Shown piece by piece: positions 38,507 through 46,508 of a stretch of 64,000 nt of DNA. Position 1 is the first letter of the stretch. Each line of letters opens with the position of its first letter. The position numbers and the translations under genes were made by a program. The notes below the pieces were generated by a model, which worked only from the letters and a program-made list of their open reading frames with translations, was not told the DNA's origin and searched no databases. This DNA comes from Nannocystis sp. RBIL2. Its GTDB lineage: Bacteria; Myxococcota_A; Polyangia; Nannocystales; Nannocystaceae. The DNA lies in NCBI RefSeq assembly GCF_026626745.1, contig NZ_JAPNJW010000001.1, forward strand, positions 4,572,001 through 4,636,000, written 5' to 3'.

Positions 38507-39201
38507 GCCGGCTCCGGCGCGTCGAAGCGGTAGCCGATGCCCCACACCGTGGCGATCCGCGCGCCCGCCGGGCCGAGCTTGCGGCGGATCCGGGCCACGT
38601 GCGAATCGACCGTCCGCTCGCTGCGGTCGCCGCCGGCCGGCAGCGCGGCCTCGGCCAGCTGGCGCCGGGTGATCGCACGAGCTGGCCTTTCGACCAGGTA
38701 CAAGAGGACGTTGAACTCGTGGGCGGTGAGGCCGAGCGGTTCGCCGGCGAGGGTGACGGTGCGGGCGTCGAGGTCGAGCAGCGCGCCGTCCCAGCCGAAG
38801 GTGCGCGTCGGCGCGGCCGCGTCGGGCAGGCGCAGGCGGGCGCGCACGCGGGCCAGCAGCTCCTCGATCCAGAACGGCTTGGGCAGGTAGTCGACGGCGC
38901 CGCCGGCGAAGGCCTGCAGGCGGGCGTCGAGCTCGGTGCGAGCGCTCAGCACGATCACCGGGGTCGACAGCCGGCCGCGCCACAGCTCGAGCACCTCGAA
39001 GCCGCCGAGCTCGGGCAGCATGAGGTCGAGGACCACGAGGTCGAACGGGCGCGCCAGCGCCAGCTCGGCGCCGCGGCGGCCGTCGTGCGCGAGCTCGACG
39101 TCGAAGCCCGCGCCCTTGAGCCCGCGCACGATGCCGGCGGCGATCGCGGGGTCGTCCTCGACCACGAGGACCGCGGGGGCGCTGCGTTCACGGGTCGACA
39201 T
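38503..39201 (-). CDS. OmpR-family response regulator
   Basis: 232 aa. Receiver domain about 10-120 with VVEDDPA (acidic pocket), phospho-acceptor Asp in LVVLDLMLPE, and the conserved Thr/Ser and Lys positions (VLSART, LPKPF). The C-terminal winged-helix DNA-binding domain (LTAHEFNVLLYLVERPARAI, RTVDSHVARIRRKLG, WGIGYRF) fits Trans_reg_C. It is the first gene of the minus-strand operon with the kinase and the copper/heme lipoprotein, and lies 82 bp from the divergent RidA gene. Confidence 0.95.
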   Translation of the reverse strand: MSTRERSAPAVLVVEDDPAIAAGIVRGLKGAGFDVELAHDGRRGAELALARPFDLVVLDLMLPELGGFEVLELWRGRLSTPVIVLSARTELDARLQAFAGGAVDYLPKPFWIEELLARVRARLRLPDAAAPTRTFGWDGALLDLDARTVTLAGEPLGLTAHEFNVLLYLVERPARAITRRQLAEAALPAGGDRSERTVDSHVARIRRKLGPAGARIATVWGIGYRFDAPEPA

Positions 39202-39283
39202 GCGCGGGCTCTCGTTCGACGGTAGCAGCCCGGCCGCGGCGAAGGATGGAGGATTTGTGGAGCGCGTGCGAAGCTCCGGAGTG

Positions 39284-39706
39284 ATGACGGACGAGGCCCC
39301 GGTCCACGCGCGCGCGATCCTCCCCGACGGCTGGCCGCGGCCGCGGGGCTACAGCAACGGCATGGCGGCCCGCGGCGAGCTGCTGGCGATCGCCGGCATG
39401 ATCGCCTGGGACGCGCGCGAGCAGCTGGTGTCCGACGCGTTCGCGGCGCAATTCCGCCAGGCGCTGGCCAACGTGGTCGCGGTGGTGACGGCGGCGGGCG
39501 GGCGGCCGGAGCACGTGATCTCGCTGACGGTCTACGTGACCGACAAGCGCGAGTACATCGCCGAGCTGGCCGCCGTCGGCGCCGCGTACCGCGAGCTGAT
39601 GGGGCGCCACTACCCGGCGATGGCGCTGGTCGAGGTCGCGGCGCTGCTCGAACCGCGGGCGAAGGTGGAGATCCAGGGCCTCGCCGTGCTACCAGAGCTT
39701 CCGTGA
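39284..39706 (+). CDS. RidA/YjgF-family protein
   Basis: 140 aa. A trimeric enamine/imine deaminase fold is indicated by YSNGMAARGELLAIAGMIAW, FRQALANVVAVVTAAGG, VYVTDKREY and YPAMALVEVAALLEPRAKVE. The Arg near the C-terminus that binds the substrate carboxylate in active RidA proteins appears at PRAKVEI. Start ATG 39284 follows a short upstream stretch of open frame that is not family-like. The stop overlaps the GTG of the crotonase gene by 4 bp, so the two are coupled; a role removing reactive intermediates in an acyl-CoA route is plausible. Confidence 0.9.
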   Translation: MTDEAPVHARAILPDGWPRPRGYSNGMAARGELLAIAGMIAWDAREQLVSDAFAAQFRQALANVVAVVTAAGGRPEHVISLTVYVTDKREYIAELAAVGAAYRELMGRHYPAMALVEVAALLEPRAKVEIQGLAVLPELP

Positions 39707-40557
39707 CCCGCCCCGCCGACCCCGACCTGCGCGACCTGCCGCTGCCGCGGCCCGAGAGCTTTTCGTACGAGGAGCGCGAGCGCGTCGGGGTCATCACCTT
39801 GACGCGGCCCGACCGCTTCAACGCGCTGACGTTCCAGGTCTACCGCGAGCTCACCGACCTGTTCACGGTGGTCGACCGCCGCGCGCACGCGGAGGGCGGG
39901 GCGCGGGCGCTGGTGCTGCAGGGCGCGGGGCGGGCGTTCTGCGCCGGCGGCGACGTCGACGACATCATCACCCGGCTGTTCGAGCGCGACACCGAGGGGC
40001 TGTTGCGGTTCACGCGGATGACGGGGGAGCTGATCCACGCCATGCGCCGCTGCAAGCTGCCGATCGTCGCCAGCGTCAAGCGCGTGGCCGCCGGCGCCGG
40101 CGCGGTGATGGCCCTCGCCAGCGACCTGCGGGTGATGGGCAAGAATTCGTTCTTCGCGTTCCTGTTCCCGCAGGTCGGCCTGTCGGGCGCCGACATGGGC
40201 GCGAGCTGGCTGCTGCCGCGGGTGGTCGGCCTCGGCCACGCCAGCGAGATCCTGCTGCTCGGCGACCGCGTGCCGGCCGACCGCTGCGCGCAGATCGGCC
40301 TGGCCACCCAGGTCGTCGACGACGAGCCCGACCGCGACGCGGTCGACCGCGCCGCGTTCGCGCTGGCCAAGCGCATCGCCGACGGGCCCCACTTCGCCGC
40401 CCGCATGACCAAGACGATGCTGCAGCAGGAGCTCGACATGGACTTCACCGCGGCCATCGAGGCCGAGGCCCAGGCCCAGGCGGTCTGCATGCAGCACCCC
40501 GACTTCGCCGAGGCCGACCGGGCGCGCCAACAGAAGCGAGCGCCGAGCTGGCGCTAG
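39703..40557 (+). CDS. enoyl-CoA hydratase/isomerase family protein (crotonase)
   Basis: 284 aa. GTG start in the GTGA overlap with RidA. Crotonase-fold marks: VITLTRPDRFNAL, oxyanion-hole strand RAFCAGGDVDD, and the second oxyanion region VAAGAGAVMALASDLRVM. The usual catalytic Glu positions fall in the GLSGADMGASWLLPR segment, where D and G replace the two Glu of the hydratases, so this may be a lyase, isomerase or thioesterase-type member rather than a true hydratase. Together with the acyl-CoA dehydrogenase downstream it suggests an acyl-CoA degradation pathway. Confidence 0.9.
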   Translation: MTRPADPDLRDLPLPRPESFSYEERERVGVITLTRPDRFNALTFQVYRELTDLFTVVDRRAHAEGGARALVLQGAGRAFCAGGDVDDIITRLFERDTEGLLRFTRMTGELIHAMRRCKLPIVASVKRVAAGAGAVMALASDLRVMGKNSFFAFLFPQVGLSGADMGASWLLPRVVGLGHASEILLLGDRVPADRCAQIGLATQVVDDEPDRDAVDRAAFALAKRIADGPHFAARMTKTMLQQELDMDFTAAIEAEAQAQAVCMQHPDFAEADRARQQKRAPSWR

Positions 40558-40587
40558 GAGCATGTCCTGAGACACATGTTTTCAAAG

Positions 40588-40607
40588 GCATGTCCATGGG
40601 GACATGC
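40588..40607. repeat. GCATGTCC/GGACATGC palindrome upstream of acyl-CoA dehydrogenase
   Basis: Perfect 8-bp stem with an ATGG loop. In the same 195-bp leader, the sequence GCATGTCCCGATGAAC (near 40685) is echoed as GCACGTCCCGATGAAC at the start of the dehydrogenase, so the start codon lies within a repeat copy. Confidence 0.65.
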
Positions 40608-40753
40608 AGCGGAGGTCGAGGCCGAGCCCGCCCCGCCCCCCGGCGCGCCGCCCGATCGCCCGCAGACGGACCCTGTCCCGAGGAGCATGTCCCGATGAAC
40701 ATCCTTCACCCGAGCGTCGGCCCGTCCTGGTCCGTCTCGAAAGGCACGTCCCG

Positions 40754-41950
40754 ATGAACCAGCTGCTGACGCCCTACGTGACCGAGCGGGCGCTCGGGCT
40801 GCTCGACGGGCCGCGCTGGCGGCCGCTCGAGGACGCGCTGGCGACCTTCGTGGCCGACCTGCGGGCCCGGCCGGTCGACGAGGAGGCCGGCGAGGACGCG
40901 GCGGCGCGGACCTACCTGCTGCGGCTGGCGACGGCCGGGCTGCTCGAGTGGGTGGTGCCGTCCGCGTACGGCGGCGCCGAGCTCGAGGAAGGCCACGCGG
41001 GCGGCCTGTCGTCGACGGCGATCTGCCTGATCCGCCAGTGGCTCGCGCGCGAGAGCGGGGCGCTCGACACCGCCTTCGTGATGCAGGGCCTGGGCTCGTA
41101 CCCGCTGGCGCTGGCCGCCAGCGAGCCGCTGCGCCGCTACGTCCTGCCGCGCGTGGCCAGCGGGGCGACGGTGTGCGCGTTCGCGTTGACCGAGCCGGAG
41201 GCCGGGTCCGACGTCAAGAACCTGCGCACCACCGCGACCCCGGCCGAGGGCGGGGTGGTGCTCGAGGGCACCAAGTGCTTCATCAGCAACGCCGGCCTGG
41301 CCGACAGCTACGTGGTGTTCGCCCGCGAGGCCGGCGAGGGCAAGCCGCGCTTCTCGGCGTTCTTCGTGGCCGGCGACGCACCTGGCCTTTCGGTCATCCG
41401 CACCCGCGTCCTGGCGCCGCACCCGATCGGCACGGTCAAGCTCGAGCGAGTGTTCGTGCCCGACGCCCACCGCGTCGGCGAGCCCGGCGCCGGGCTCAAG
41501 CTGGCGCTCGGCAACCTCGACGTGTTCCGCGTCAGCGTCGGCGCCGCGGCCCTCGGCCTGGCCGACCGCGCGCTCGCCGAGACGGTCGGCCACCTGAAGC
41601 GCCGGGTCCAGTTCGGCAAGCCGCTGGCCGAGCAGCAGGGCCTGCAGTTCGCCCTCGCCGACCTGGCGACCGAACAGCTGGCGGCGCAGCTGCTGGTCTA
41701 CCGCGCCGCCGCAGCCCGCGACGCCGGCCACGCGACGTCGGAGATGGCGGCGATGGCGAAGATGCACGCGACCGAGTCGGCGCAACGCGCCATCGACCGC
41801 GCAGTGCAGAGCTTCGGCGGCCTCGGCGTGACCGTGGGCCAGGTGCCCGAGCGGCTTTACCGGGAGATCCGCGCGCTCCGGATCTACGAGGGCGCGACCG
41901 AGGTGCAGAAGCTGGTGATCGCGCGGGCGCTGCTCGACGAGCGCGGCTGA
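40754..41950 (+). CDS. acyl-CoA dehydrogenase
   Basis: 398 aa. A flavoprotein of the ACAD family. The N-terminal helical domain includes VPSAYGGAEL. The middle beta domain shows CAFALTEPEAGSDVKNLRTT and GTKCFISNAGLADSYVVFAR, the FAD/substrate loop. The C-terminal helical domain has RVQFGKPLAEQQGLQ and FGGLGVTVGQVPERLYREI, then IYEGATEVQKLVIARALL, with the catalytic Glu in YEGATE. I chose ATG 40754; the open frame continues to 40604 but the earlier part is made of palindromic repeats. It follows the RidA/crotonase pair with a 196-bp gap. Confidence 0.95.
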   Translation: MNQLLTPYVTERALGLLDGPRWRPLEDALATFVADLRARPVDEEAGEDAAARTYLLRLATAGLLEWVVPSAYGGAELEEGHAGGLSSTAICLIRQWLARESGALDTAFVMQGLGSYPLALAASEPLRRYVLPRVASGATVCAFALTEPEAGSDVKNLRTTATPAEGGVVLEGTKCFISNAGLADSYVVFAREAGEGKPRFSAFFVAGDAPGLSVIRTRVLAPHPIGTVKLERVFVPDAHRVGEPGAGLKLALGNLDVFRVSVGAAALGLADRALAETVGHLKRRVQFGKPLAEQQGLQFALADLATEQLAAQLLVYRAAAARDAGHATSEMAAMAKMHATESAQRAIDRAVQSFGGLGVTVGQVPERLYREIRALRIYEGATEVQKLVIARALLDERG

Positions 41951-42212
41951 GGCCGGCAGGGCGGCGACTGCTTGCGCATGCGGCAGCGCGAGGTCGCCGT
42001 CGTGACGCGGACGAGGTCGCCGAACGAGTCGGCCGAGGTCGGCATCCCAAGCGTCCTCTTCGTCCGCGCTGGGCGAGCGCCGACCTCACGCGACGACGCC
42101 GCGGCAGGAAGCAGCGGACCCTGACCGCGTCACGGACGGTCGCCGGCCCGCGGCTCCGCGGCGCCTACAAAGCGCTTGCCCGCCGGCGCGCGCCGTCGCT
42201 ACGCTTCGCGGC

Positions 42213-42983
42213 ATGACCAGGCTCCGAGGTCCCGCGCTCCGCGTCGTCCTGCTCGCCGCGGTCGGGCTCGGCGGCTGCTCGTCCTCCCCGGGCGCCGGCA
42301 AGACCGAGCTACATGTCTCTGCGGCCATGTCCTTGAAGGAAGCCTTCACCGACCTCGAGGCCGGCTTCGAGGCCGAGCACCCGGAGGTCGACGTGGTCTT
42401 CAACTTCGCGGGCTCGCAGATCCTGGCGGCGCAGATCGTCGCCGGCGCGCCGGCCGACGTGTTCGCCTCGGCCGACCGGGCGCAGATGGAGCGCGCGACG
42501 ACGTCGGGCCGCATGCAGCCGGCGCGGGTGTTCGCCAGGAACCGCCTGGTGATCGTCGCGCCCGCCGGCGACACGACGATCCAGGGGCCGGCCGACCTGA
42601 CGCGGCCCGGCCTGCGCCTGGTGCTCGCCGGCGAGGCAGTCCCGGTCGGCGCCTACGCGCGCGAGGCCCTGAGCCGCGCCGGGGTGCGCGACGCGGCGCT
42701 CGCCAACGTGGTGTCCAACGAGGAGAACGTTCGCGGGGTGCTCGGCAAGGTCGCGGGCGGCGAGGCCGACGCGGGGGTCGTCTACGCCACCGACATCACC
42801 CAGGAGCTGGCCGGCAAGGTGCGCACGATCGCCTTCGCCGGCGCCGACGACGTCGTGCCGGCCTACGAGATCGCCGCCCTCGCCGACAGCCCGCAGCAGG
42901 CCCTCGCCGGCGCCTTCGTCGACCGCGTCGCCGGCCCGGCCGGGGCCGCGGCGCTCGGCAAGCGCGGTTTCCTGCCGCCGTGA
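42213..42983 (+). CDS. modA: molybdate-binding lipoprotein ModA
   Basis: 256 aa. The start is ATG 42213; the lipoprotein signal ends at LGGCSSS. Periplasmic binding fold typical of ModA: LHVSAAMSLKEAFTDLEAGF, VVFNFAGSQILAAQIVAGAP, ADVFASADRAQME, VYATDIT. The Ser and Tyr residues that ligate molybdate or tungstate lie in the AAMSLK, AGSQ and VYATD segments. It heads an operon with modB and modC. A palindrome (ACATGTCTCTGCGGCCATG) lies inside the coding region just after the signal. A preference for tungstate cannot be ruled out. Confidence 0.93.
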   Translation: MTRLRGPALRVVLLAAVGLGGCSSSPGAGKTELHVSAAMSLKEAFTDLEAGFEAEHPEVDVVFNFAGSQILAAQIVAGAPADVFASADRAQMERATTSGRMQPARVFARNRLVIVAPAGDTTIQGPADLTRPGLRLVLAGEAVPVGAYAREALSRAGVRDAALANVVSNEENVRGVLGKVAGGEADAGVVYATDITQELAGKVRTIAFAGADDVVPAYEIAALADSPQQALAGAFVDRVAGPAGAAALGKRGFLPP

Positions 42984-43016
42984 CCGGGCTGTCCCGAGGT
43001 ACCTGTCTTGGACGAC

Positions 43017-43820
43017 ATGTCCTTAAAGCCCGGTCGCCCGGGGCACGCGCACCTGGCGATCGGCCTGCTCGCCGGCGCGGCGGTGGTGTTCTTCGCCCTG
43101 CCGCTGCTCGGGCTCCTGGTGCGGGTCGCACCGGCCGAGCTGTGGCGGCAGCTGGCGGCGCCGTCGGTGCAGACGGCGCTGCGGCTGTCGCTGTACGTGT
43201 CGCTGTGCGCGGCCGGCCTGTCGCTGCTGCTCGGGCTGCCGCTGGCGTACGCGCTGGCGCGGCTGCCGTTCCCCGGCCGCGGCCTGGCGCGCGCCCTGGT
43301 GACCCTGCCGATGGTGCTGCCCCCGGTGGTCGGGGGGACGGCCCTGCTGGCCGCGTTCGGGCGCCGCGGCTTGCTCGGCGGCGCCCTCGAACATGGCCTC
43401 GGGGTCATCTTGCCGTACACCACCGGCGCCGCGGTGCTGGCGGCCACCTTCGTGGCGGCGCCGTTTTTGGTGATCACCGTCGAGGGCGCGCTGCGGGGGC
43501 TCGACCCACGCCTCGAGCAAGCGGCTGCGACCCTCGGCGCGAGCCGGCTGCGGATCGTCGGCACGGTGGTGCTGCCCGCGATCCGCCCGAGCCTGATCGC
43601 CGGCCTGGCGCTGTGCTGGGCTCGCGCCCTCGGAGAATTCGGCGCGACGATCACGTTCGCCGGCAACCTCCAGGGCCGCACCCAGACGATGCCGCTGGCG
43701 GTCTACGAGGCGCTGCACGACAGCCCCGACGGCGCAGTGGCCCTCAGCCTGATCCTCCTCGCAGTGTCCCTGGCCCTCCTCGCCGCCCTGCGCGGGCATT
43801 TTTTTAAAGGGGCGGGATGA
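43017..43820 (+). CDS. modB: molybdate ABC transporter permease ModB
   Basis: About 267 aa. It has five or more membrane helices (LLAGAAVVFFALPLLGLLV, LYVSLCAAGLSLLLGLPLAY) and the EAA loop that docks on the ATPase (EQAAATLGASRLRIV). ATG 43017 (MSLKPG) lies within an ACATG palindrome; the frame could start at TTG 43008. It is 33 bp after modA. The gene ends in HFFKGAG, whose codons include TTTTTTTAAAGGGG. It is separated from modC by a tandem-repeat block of about 290 bp. Confidence 0.92.
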   Translation: MSLKPGRPGHAHLAIGLLAGAAVVFFALPLLGLLVRVAPAELWRQLAAPSVQTALRLSLYVSLCAAGLSLLLGLPLAYALARLPFPGRGLARALVTLPMVLPPVVGGTALLAAFGRRGLLGGALEHGLGVILPYTTGAAVLAATFVAAPFLVITVEGALRGLDPRLEQAAATLGASRLRIVGTVVLPAIRPSLIAGLALCWARALGEFGATITFAGNLQGRTQTMPLAVYEALHDSPDGAVALSLILLAVSLALLAALRGHFFKGAG

Positions 43821-43861
43821 GGGCGCACGGCGCGGGCGGAGGCAGGAGCGGGGCGCTCGAC

Positions 43862-44152
43862 GAGGTCGCGCGGCGAGGCGCGCTCGAGCATGCGCCGCGC
43901 AGCAGAAGCATGCGAGCAGTACACCACGAGGTCGCGCGGCGAGGCGCGCGCGAGCATGCCGACGAGGTCGCGCGGCGAGGTGCGATCGAGCATGCGGCGC
44001 GCAGAAGCACGCGAGCAGAACACGGCGAGGTCGCGCGGCGAGGCGCGCTCGAGCATGCGCCGCGCAGCAGAAGCATGCGAGCAGTACACCACGAGGTCGC
44101 GCGGCGAGGCGCGCGCGAGCATGCGGCGCGCAGAAGCACGCGAGCAGTACAC
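43862..44152 (+). repeat. tandem repeat array between modB and modC
   Basis: Five copies beginning GAGGTCGCGCGGCGAGG start at 43862, 43928, 43964, 44027 and 44093 (spacings 66, 36, 63 and 66 bp). Full copies contain GCTCGAGCATGC and later GCATGCGAGC, which can pair, so each unit can fold into a hairpin. There are no unique spacers, so it is not a CRISPR. It lies inside the modABC operon and would be transcribed; an mRNA processing or stability role is possible. Confidence 0.8.
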
Positions 44153-44229
44153 GACCAGCTCGTGCTGGAGGACCCGCGCGACGAGCTCGGCGATGCACCG
44201 GCAGCGGACGCCGGAGGAGCGCGGCGGCG

Positions 44230-44961
44230 ATGACTGCGGCCGCAGGTCTGACGGCCGACATCGCGGTGCAGCGCGGCACTTTCTCGCTCGAGCTGCAGTT
44301 CGCGCTGGCGCCGGGCGCGACGGTGGCGGTGCTCGGGCCCAACGGGGCCGGCAAGTCGACGCTGGTCGACGCGCTCGCCGGGCTGGTCCCGCTCGCGCGC
44401 GGCGAGGTGGTGCTGGCCGGCCGCACGCTCGAGCGCCCGGCCGCGCACGTGCGCCTGAGCCCGCAAGAACGTGGCCTCGGGGTCATGTTCCAGGGGTACT
44501 GTCTGTTCGGACACATGAGCGCGCGCGACAACGTCGCCTACGGGCTGCGGGCCCGCGGGGTCGCCCGGGCGCGGGCGCGAGCCGAGGCGCAGGCGTGGCT
44601 CGAGCGGCTCGGCGTCGGCGAGGTCGGCGACCTCCGGCCGGCTGCCCTGTCGGGCGGGCAGGCCCAGCGGGTCGCCCTGGCGCGGGCGATGATCACCCGC
44701 CCTGCCCTGCTCCTGCTCGACGAGCCGCTGGCCGCGCTCGACGTGTCGGCGCGCGCCCAGGCCCGCCGACTGCTGGCCGGCTGGCTCGCCGAGGCCGCCG
44801 CGATCTGCGTGATCGTCAGCCACGACGTGCGCGACGCCGTGGCCCTCGCCGACGAGCTGCTGGTGATCGAGGGCGGCCGTCTCACCGCCCGCGGCACGGC
44901 GGCGGAGCTGCGCACCCGGCCCCCCACGGAGTACGTGGCGGCGGTGCTCGGCGAGAGCTGA
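44230..44961 (+). CDS. modC: molybdate ABC transporter ATP-binding protein ModC
   Basis: 243 aa. ABC ATPase with Walker A GPNGAGKS (about 39-46), signature LSGGQAQR, Walker B LLLLDEP and switch His in IVSHDVRDA. It lacks the C-terminal TOBE domain of longer ModC proteins, so oxyanion-mediated trans-inhibition is not expected. ATG 44230 follows a purine-rich GGAGGAGC-like stretch (about 44214), probably the ribosome-binding site. With modA and modB it completes the molybdate importer; the downstream genes are unrelated. Confidence 0.95.
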   Translation: MTAAAGLTADIAVQRGTFSLELQFALAPGATVAVLGPNGAGKSTLVDALAGLVPLARGEVVLAGRTLERPAAHVRLSPQERGLGVMFQGYCLFGHMSARDNVAYGLRARGVARARARAEAQAWLERLGVGEVGDLRPAALSGGQAQRVALARAMITRPALLLLDEPLAALDVSARAQARRLLAGWLAEAAAICVIVSHDVRDAVALADELLVIEGGRLTARGTAAELRTRPPTEYVAAVLGES

Positions 44962-45046
44962 CGGAAGCAGCGGCCGCTCGGCGACGGTCCGTGACTGCGT
45001 CGCATCGCAGTCGGGAGCTGACTCTGGCGGCGTCAGTCCGCGAAGC

Positions 45047-45180
45047 TGTCGGCGAGGATGGCGAGCCGCGAAACGGGTTGACGAGGACTTCACGTCCGCG
45101 GCGCTCGACGAGGACGCCGAACCGCGCGACGCTCGCCGAGTCCGTCACGCCGCGAAGCGGTCGACGAGGACGCCGAGCCG
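45047..45180. repeat. echo repeats of the TetR gene 3' end
   Basis: A motif near GCGGTCGACGAGGACGCCGA, which is part of the TetR coding end (45156 onward), recurs in decayed form at about 45099, 45074 and 45047. The intergenic copies lie just past the stop codon. This parallels the repeats after the kinase gene at 16009-16318. Confidence 0.6.
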
Positions 45181-45675
45181 CTTGCGCAAGACGGCGAGGC
45201 TCGGGGTGTCGACGGTCAGGCCGTCCAGCGCGAAGGCGAACACCTCGGCCGCGAGCCGGTCGCCGAAGATGTGGTGGAAGATCGACTGCCGCTTCCTGAC
45301 GTGCTTCTCGGCGATCGCAGGCGCGAGGGTGGCACAGGCGGCGTGGAACTCCTTCGCCATCGGCGCGCCCTCGAGGAGCTTCCACGGCCCCAGCAGCAGG
45401 AGCTCGCACACCCGCGCGAGCTTGGCTTGCTTGCTGCCGCGCCCGGCGAGGACCTCGTCGACCCGCGGATAGAGGCCCGCGAACACGCTCTCGTGGGCCG
45501 CCGCGAAGATGGCGTCCTTGTTGGAGAACTTTTGGTAGAGGAGCGGCCGCGAGAGGTTGGCCCGCCTGGCGATGTCCTCGAGCGTCGTCTTGGCGTAGCC
45601 GAACTGCAGGAAGCACGCGAGCGCGGCGTCGATGATGACGCGGCGCCGCTCGCGGTCGCGCTCTTCCTGGCTCAC
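45145..45675 (-). CDS. TetR-family transcriptional regulator
   Basis: About 176 aa. N-terminal HTH: VIIDAALACFLQFGYAKTTL then EDIARRANLSRPLLYQKFSN with KDAIFAAA. The ligand domain is all-helical. I chose GTG 45675 (VSQEERDRER); TTG 45681 would add two residues. It reads divergently from the small membrane protein at 45815, and a strong inverted repeat lies between them (45683-45726), so it probably represses that gene and itself. The ligand is unknown. Confidence 0.92.
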   Translation of the reverse strand: MSQEERDRERRRVIIDAALACFLQFGYAKTTLEDIARRANLSRPLLYQKFSNKDAIFAAAHESVFAGLYPRVDEVLAGRGSKQAKLARVCELLLLGPWKLLEGAPMAKEFHAACATLAPAIAEKHVRKRQSIFHHIFGDRLAAEVFAFALDGLTVDTPSLAVLRKRLGVLVDRFAA

Positions 45676-45682
45676 AGGCAAC

Positions 45683-45726
45683 TTTTACAATTTTACAGAA
45701 TGAGTCTGTTTTGTAAATTCGTAAAA
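45683..45726. promoter_or_regulatory. AT-rich inverted repeat, likely TetR operator
   Basis: TTTTACAATTTTAC (45683-45696) and GTAAATTCGTAAAA (45713-45726) match as inverted copies at 12 of 14 positions, with a 16-nt AT-rich centre. Each arm holds two TTTAC units. The AT content is striking in this genome. It lies directly upstream of the TetR gene and about 90 bp before the divergent membrane-protein gene. Confidence 0.75.
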
Positions 45727-45814
45727 TCGCAACGGCGGCGGTCGTGCGCAGCGGAGCAGCCCGGGCCGGTCCCCGCTGCCGCGCTCGCCCTGACCGGCCG
45801 CCCGGAGGTGCCTC

Positions 45815-46222
45815 GTGCGTGTACTCCCTCGTTCGTTCTCGGGCTGGTCCGTCGCGGTTTTCGGCGTGCTGGCCGTCCTCCTGGGGCTCCTCGGACTGCT
45901 CAGCCCCGACAGCCAGTTCGACATGATGGGCTTCGAACGCGTCGACCACCGCGGGCCCGGCGACTACACGCCGACCGTCGTGGCGACGACGTCTATCGCG
46001 GCGATCAACATGGGCGTCCTCTACGTGCTCGGGGTGGCGCTCGCCTGGCCGGGCTTCATCGCCTTCACGGTGGCCGCCCGCCTGTCCATGTGCCTGGGGT
46101 TCGTCGTCCTGATGGCCGCCGGTAGAGCTCCGGAGGTGTTCGTCGGCGCCGCGATCTGGGAGGGGCTGGGCGCGGCGATCACGGCCGCCGGGATGGCGTG
46201 GGACAGCCGGCGGGCGCGCTGA
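45815..46222 (+). CDS. small membrane protein, probably TetR-controlled
   Basis: 135 aa with four likely membrane helices (WSVAVFGVLAVLLGLLGLL, SIAAINMGVLYVLGVALAW, FIAFTVAARLSMCLGFVVL, AAIWEGLGAAITAAGMAW), a four-helix arrangement with short loops. The start GTG 45815 (VRVLPRSFSGW) gives a short basic N-terminus. I recognise no family with confidence; the overall shape recalls small DUF-type integral membrane proteins. Its divergent orientation with the TetR gene across the operator suggests regulated expression. Confidence 0.75.
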   Translation: MRVLPRSFSGWSVAVFGVLAVLLGLLGLLSPDSQFDMMGFERVDHRGPGDYTPTVVATTSIAAINMGVLYVLGVALAWPGFIAFTVAARLSMCLGFVVLMAAGRAPEVFVGAAIWEGLGAAITAAGMAWDSRRAR

Positions 46223-46508
46223 TCGAGGCTTGCTCGGGCCGCTCGTCTACGAACTCGATCCGGCGACGCGCTCGGGATTTGTCCTCGCGGATGTCCGCTG
46301 CGCCACGCGAGTCACCTCGCGGGGAGGATTGACAGGACGCTGTGCAAATCGACATGCGCTCGCGCGAGCGCCGACATCGCGCCGAGCCGCGCCTGCCGCA
46401 GCGACGCGCCGGCGGCCTAGCTCACGCGCGCCGACTTTCCGTCCGGCTTCGACGTGCTGGCCGCGGCAGCGGACGACGCGGGCGGATTCGAGAGCCCCCG
46501 CCCGCCCT

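Noticed and set aside
43862..44152. CRISPR array between modB and modC
   Set aside because: Variable unit length, no spacers; internal hairpins only.
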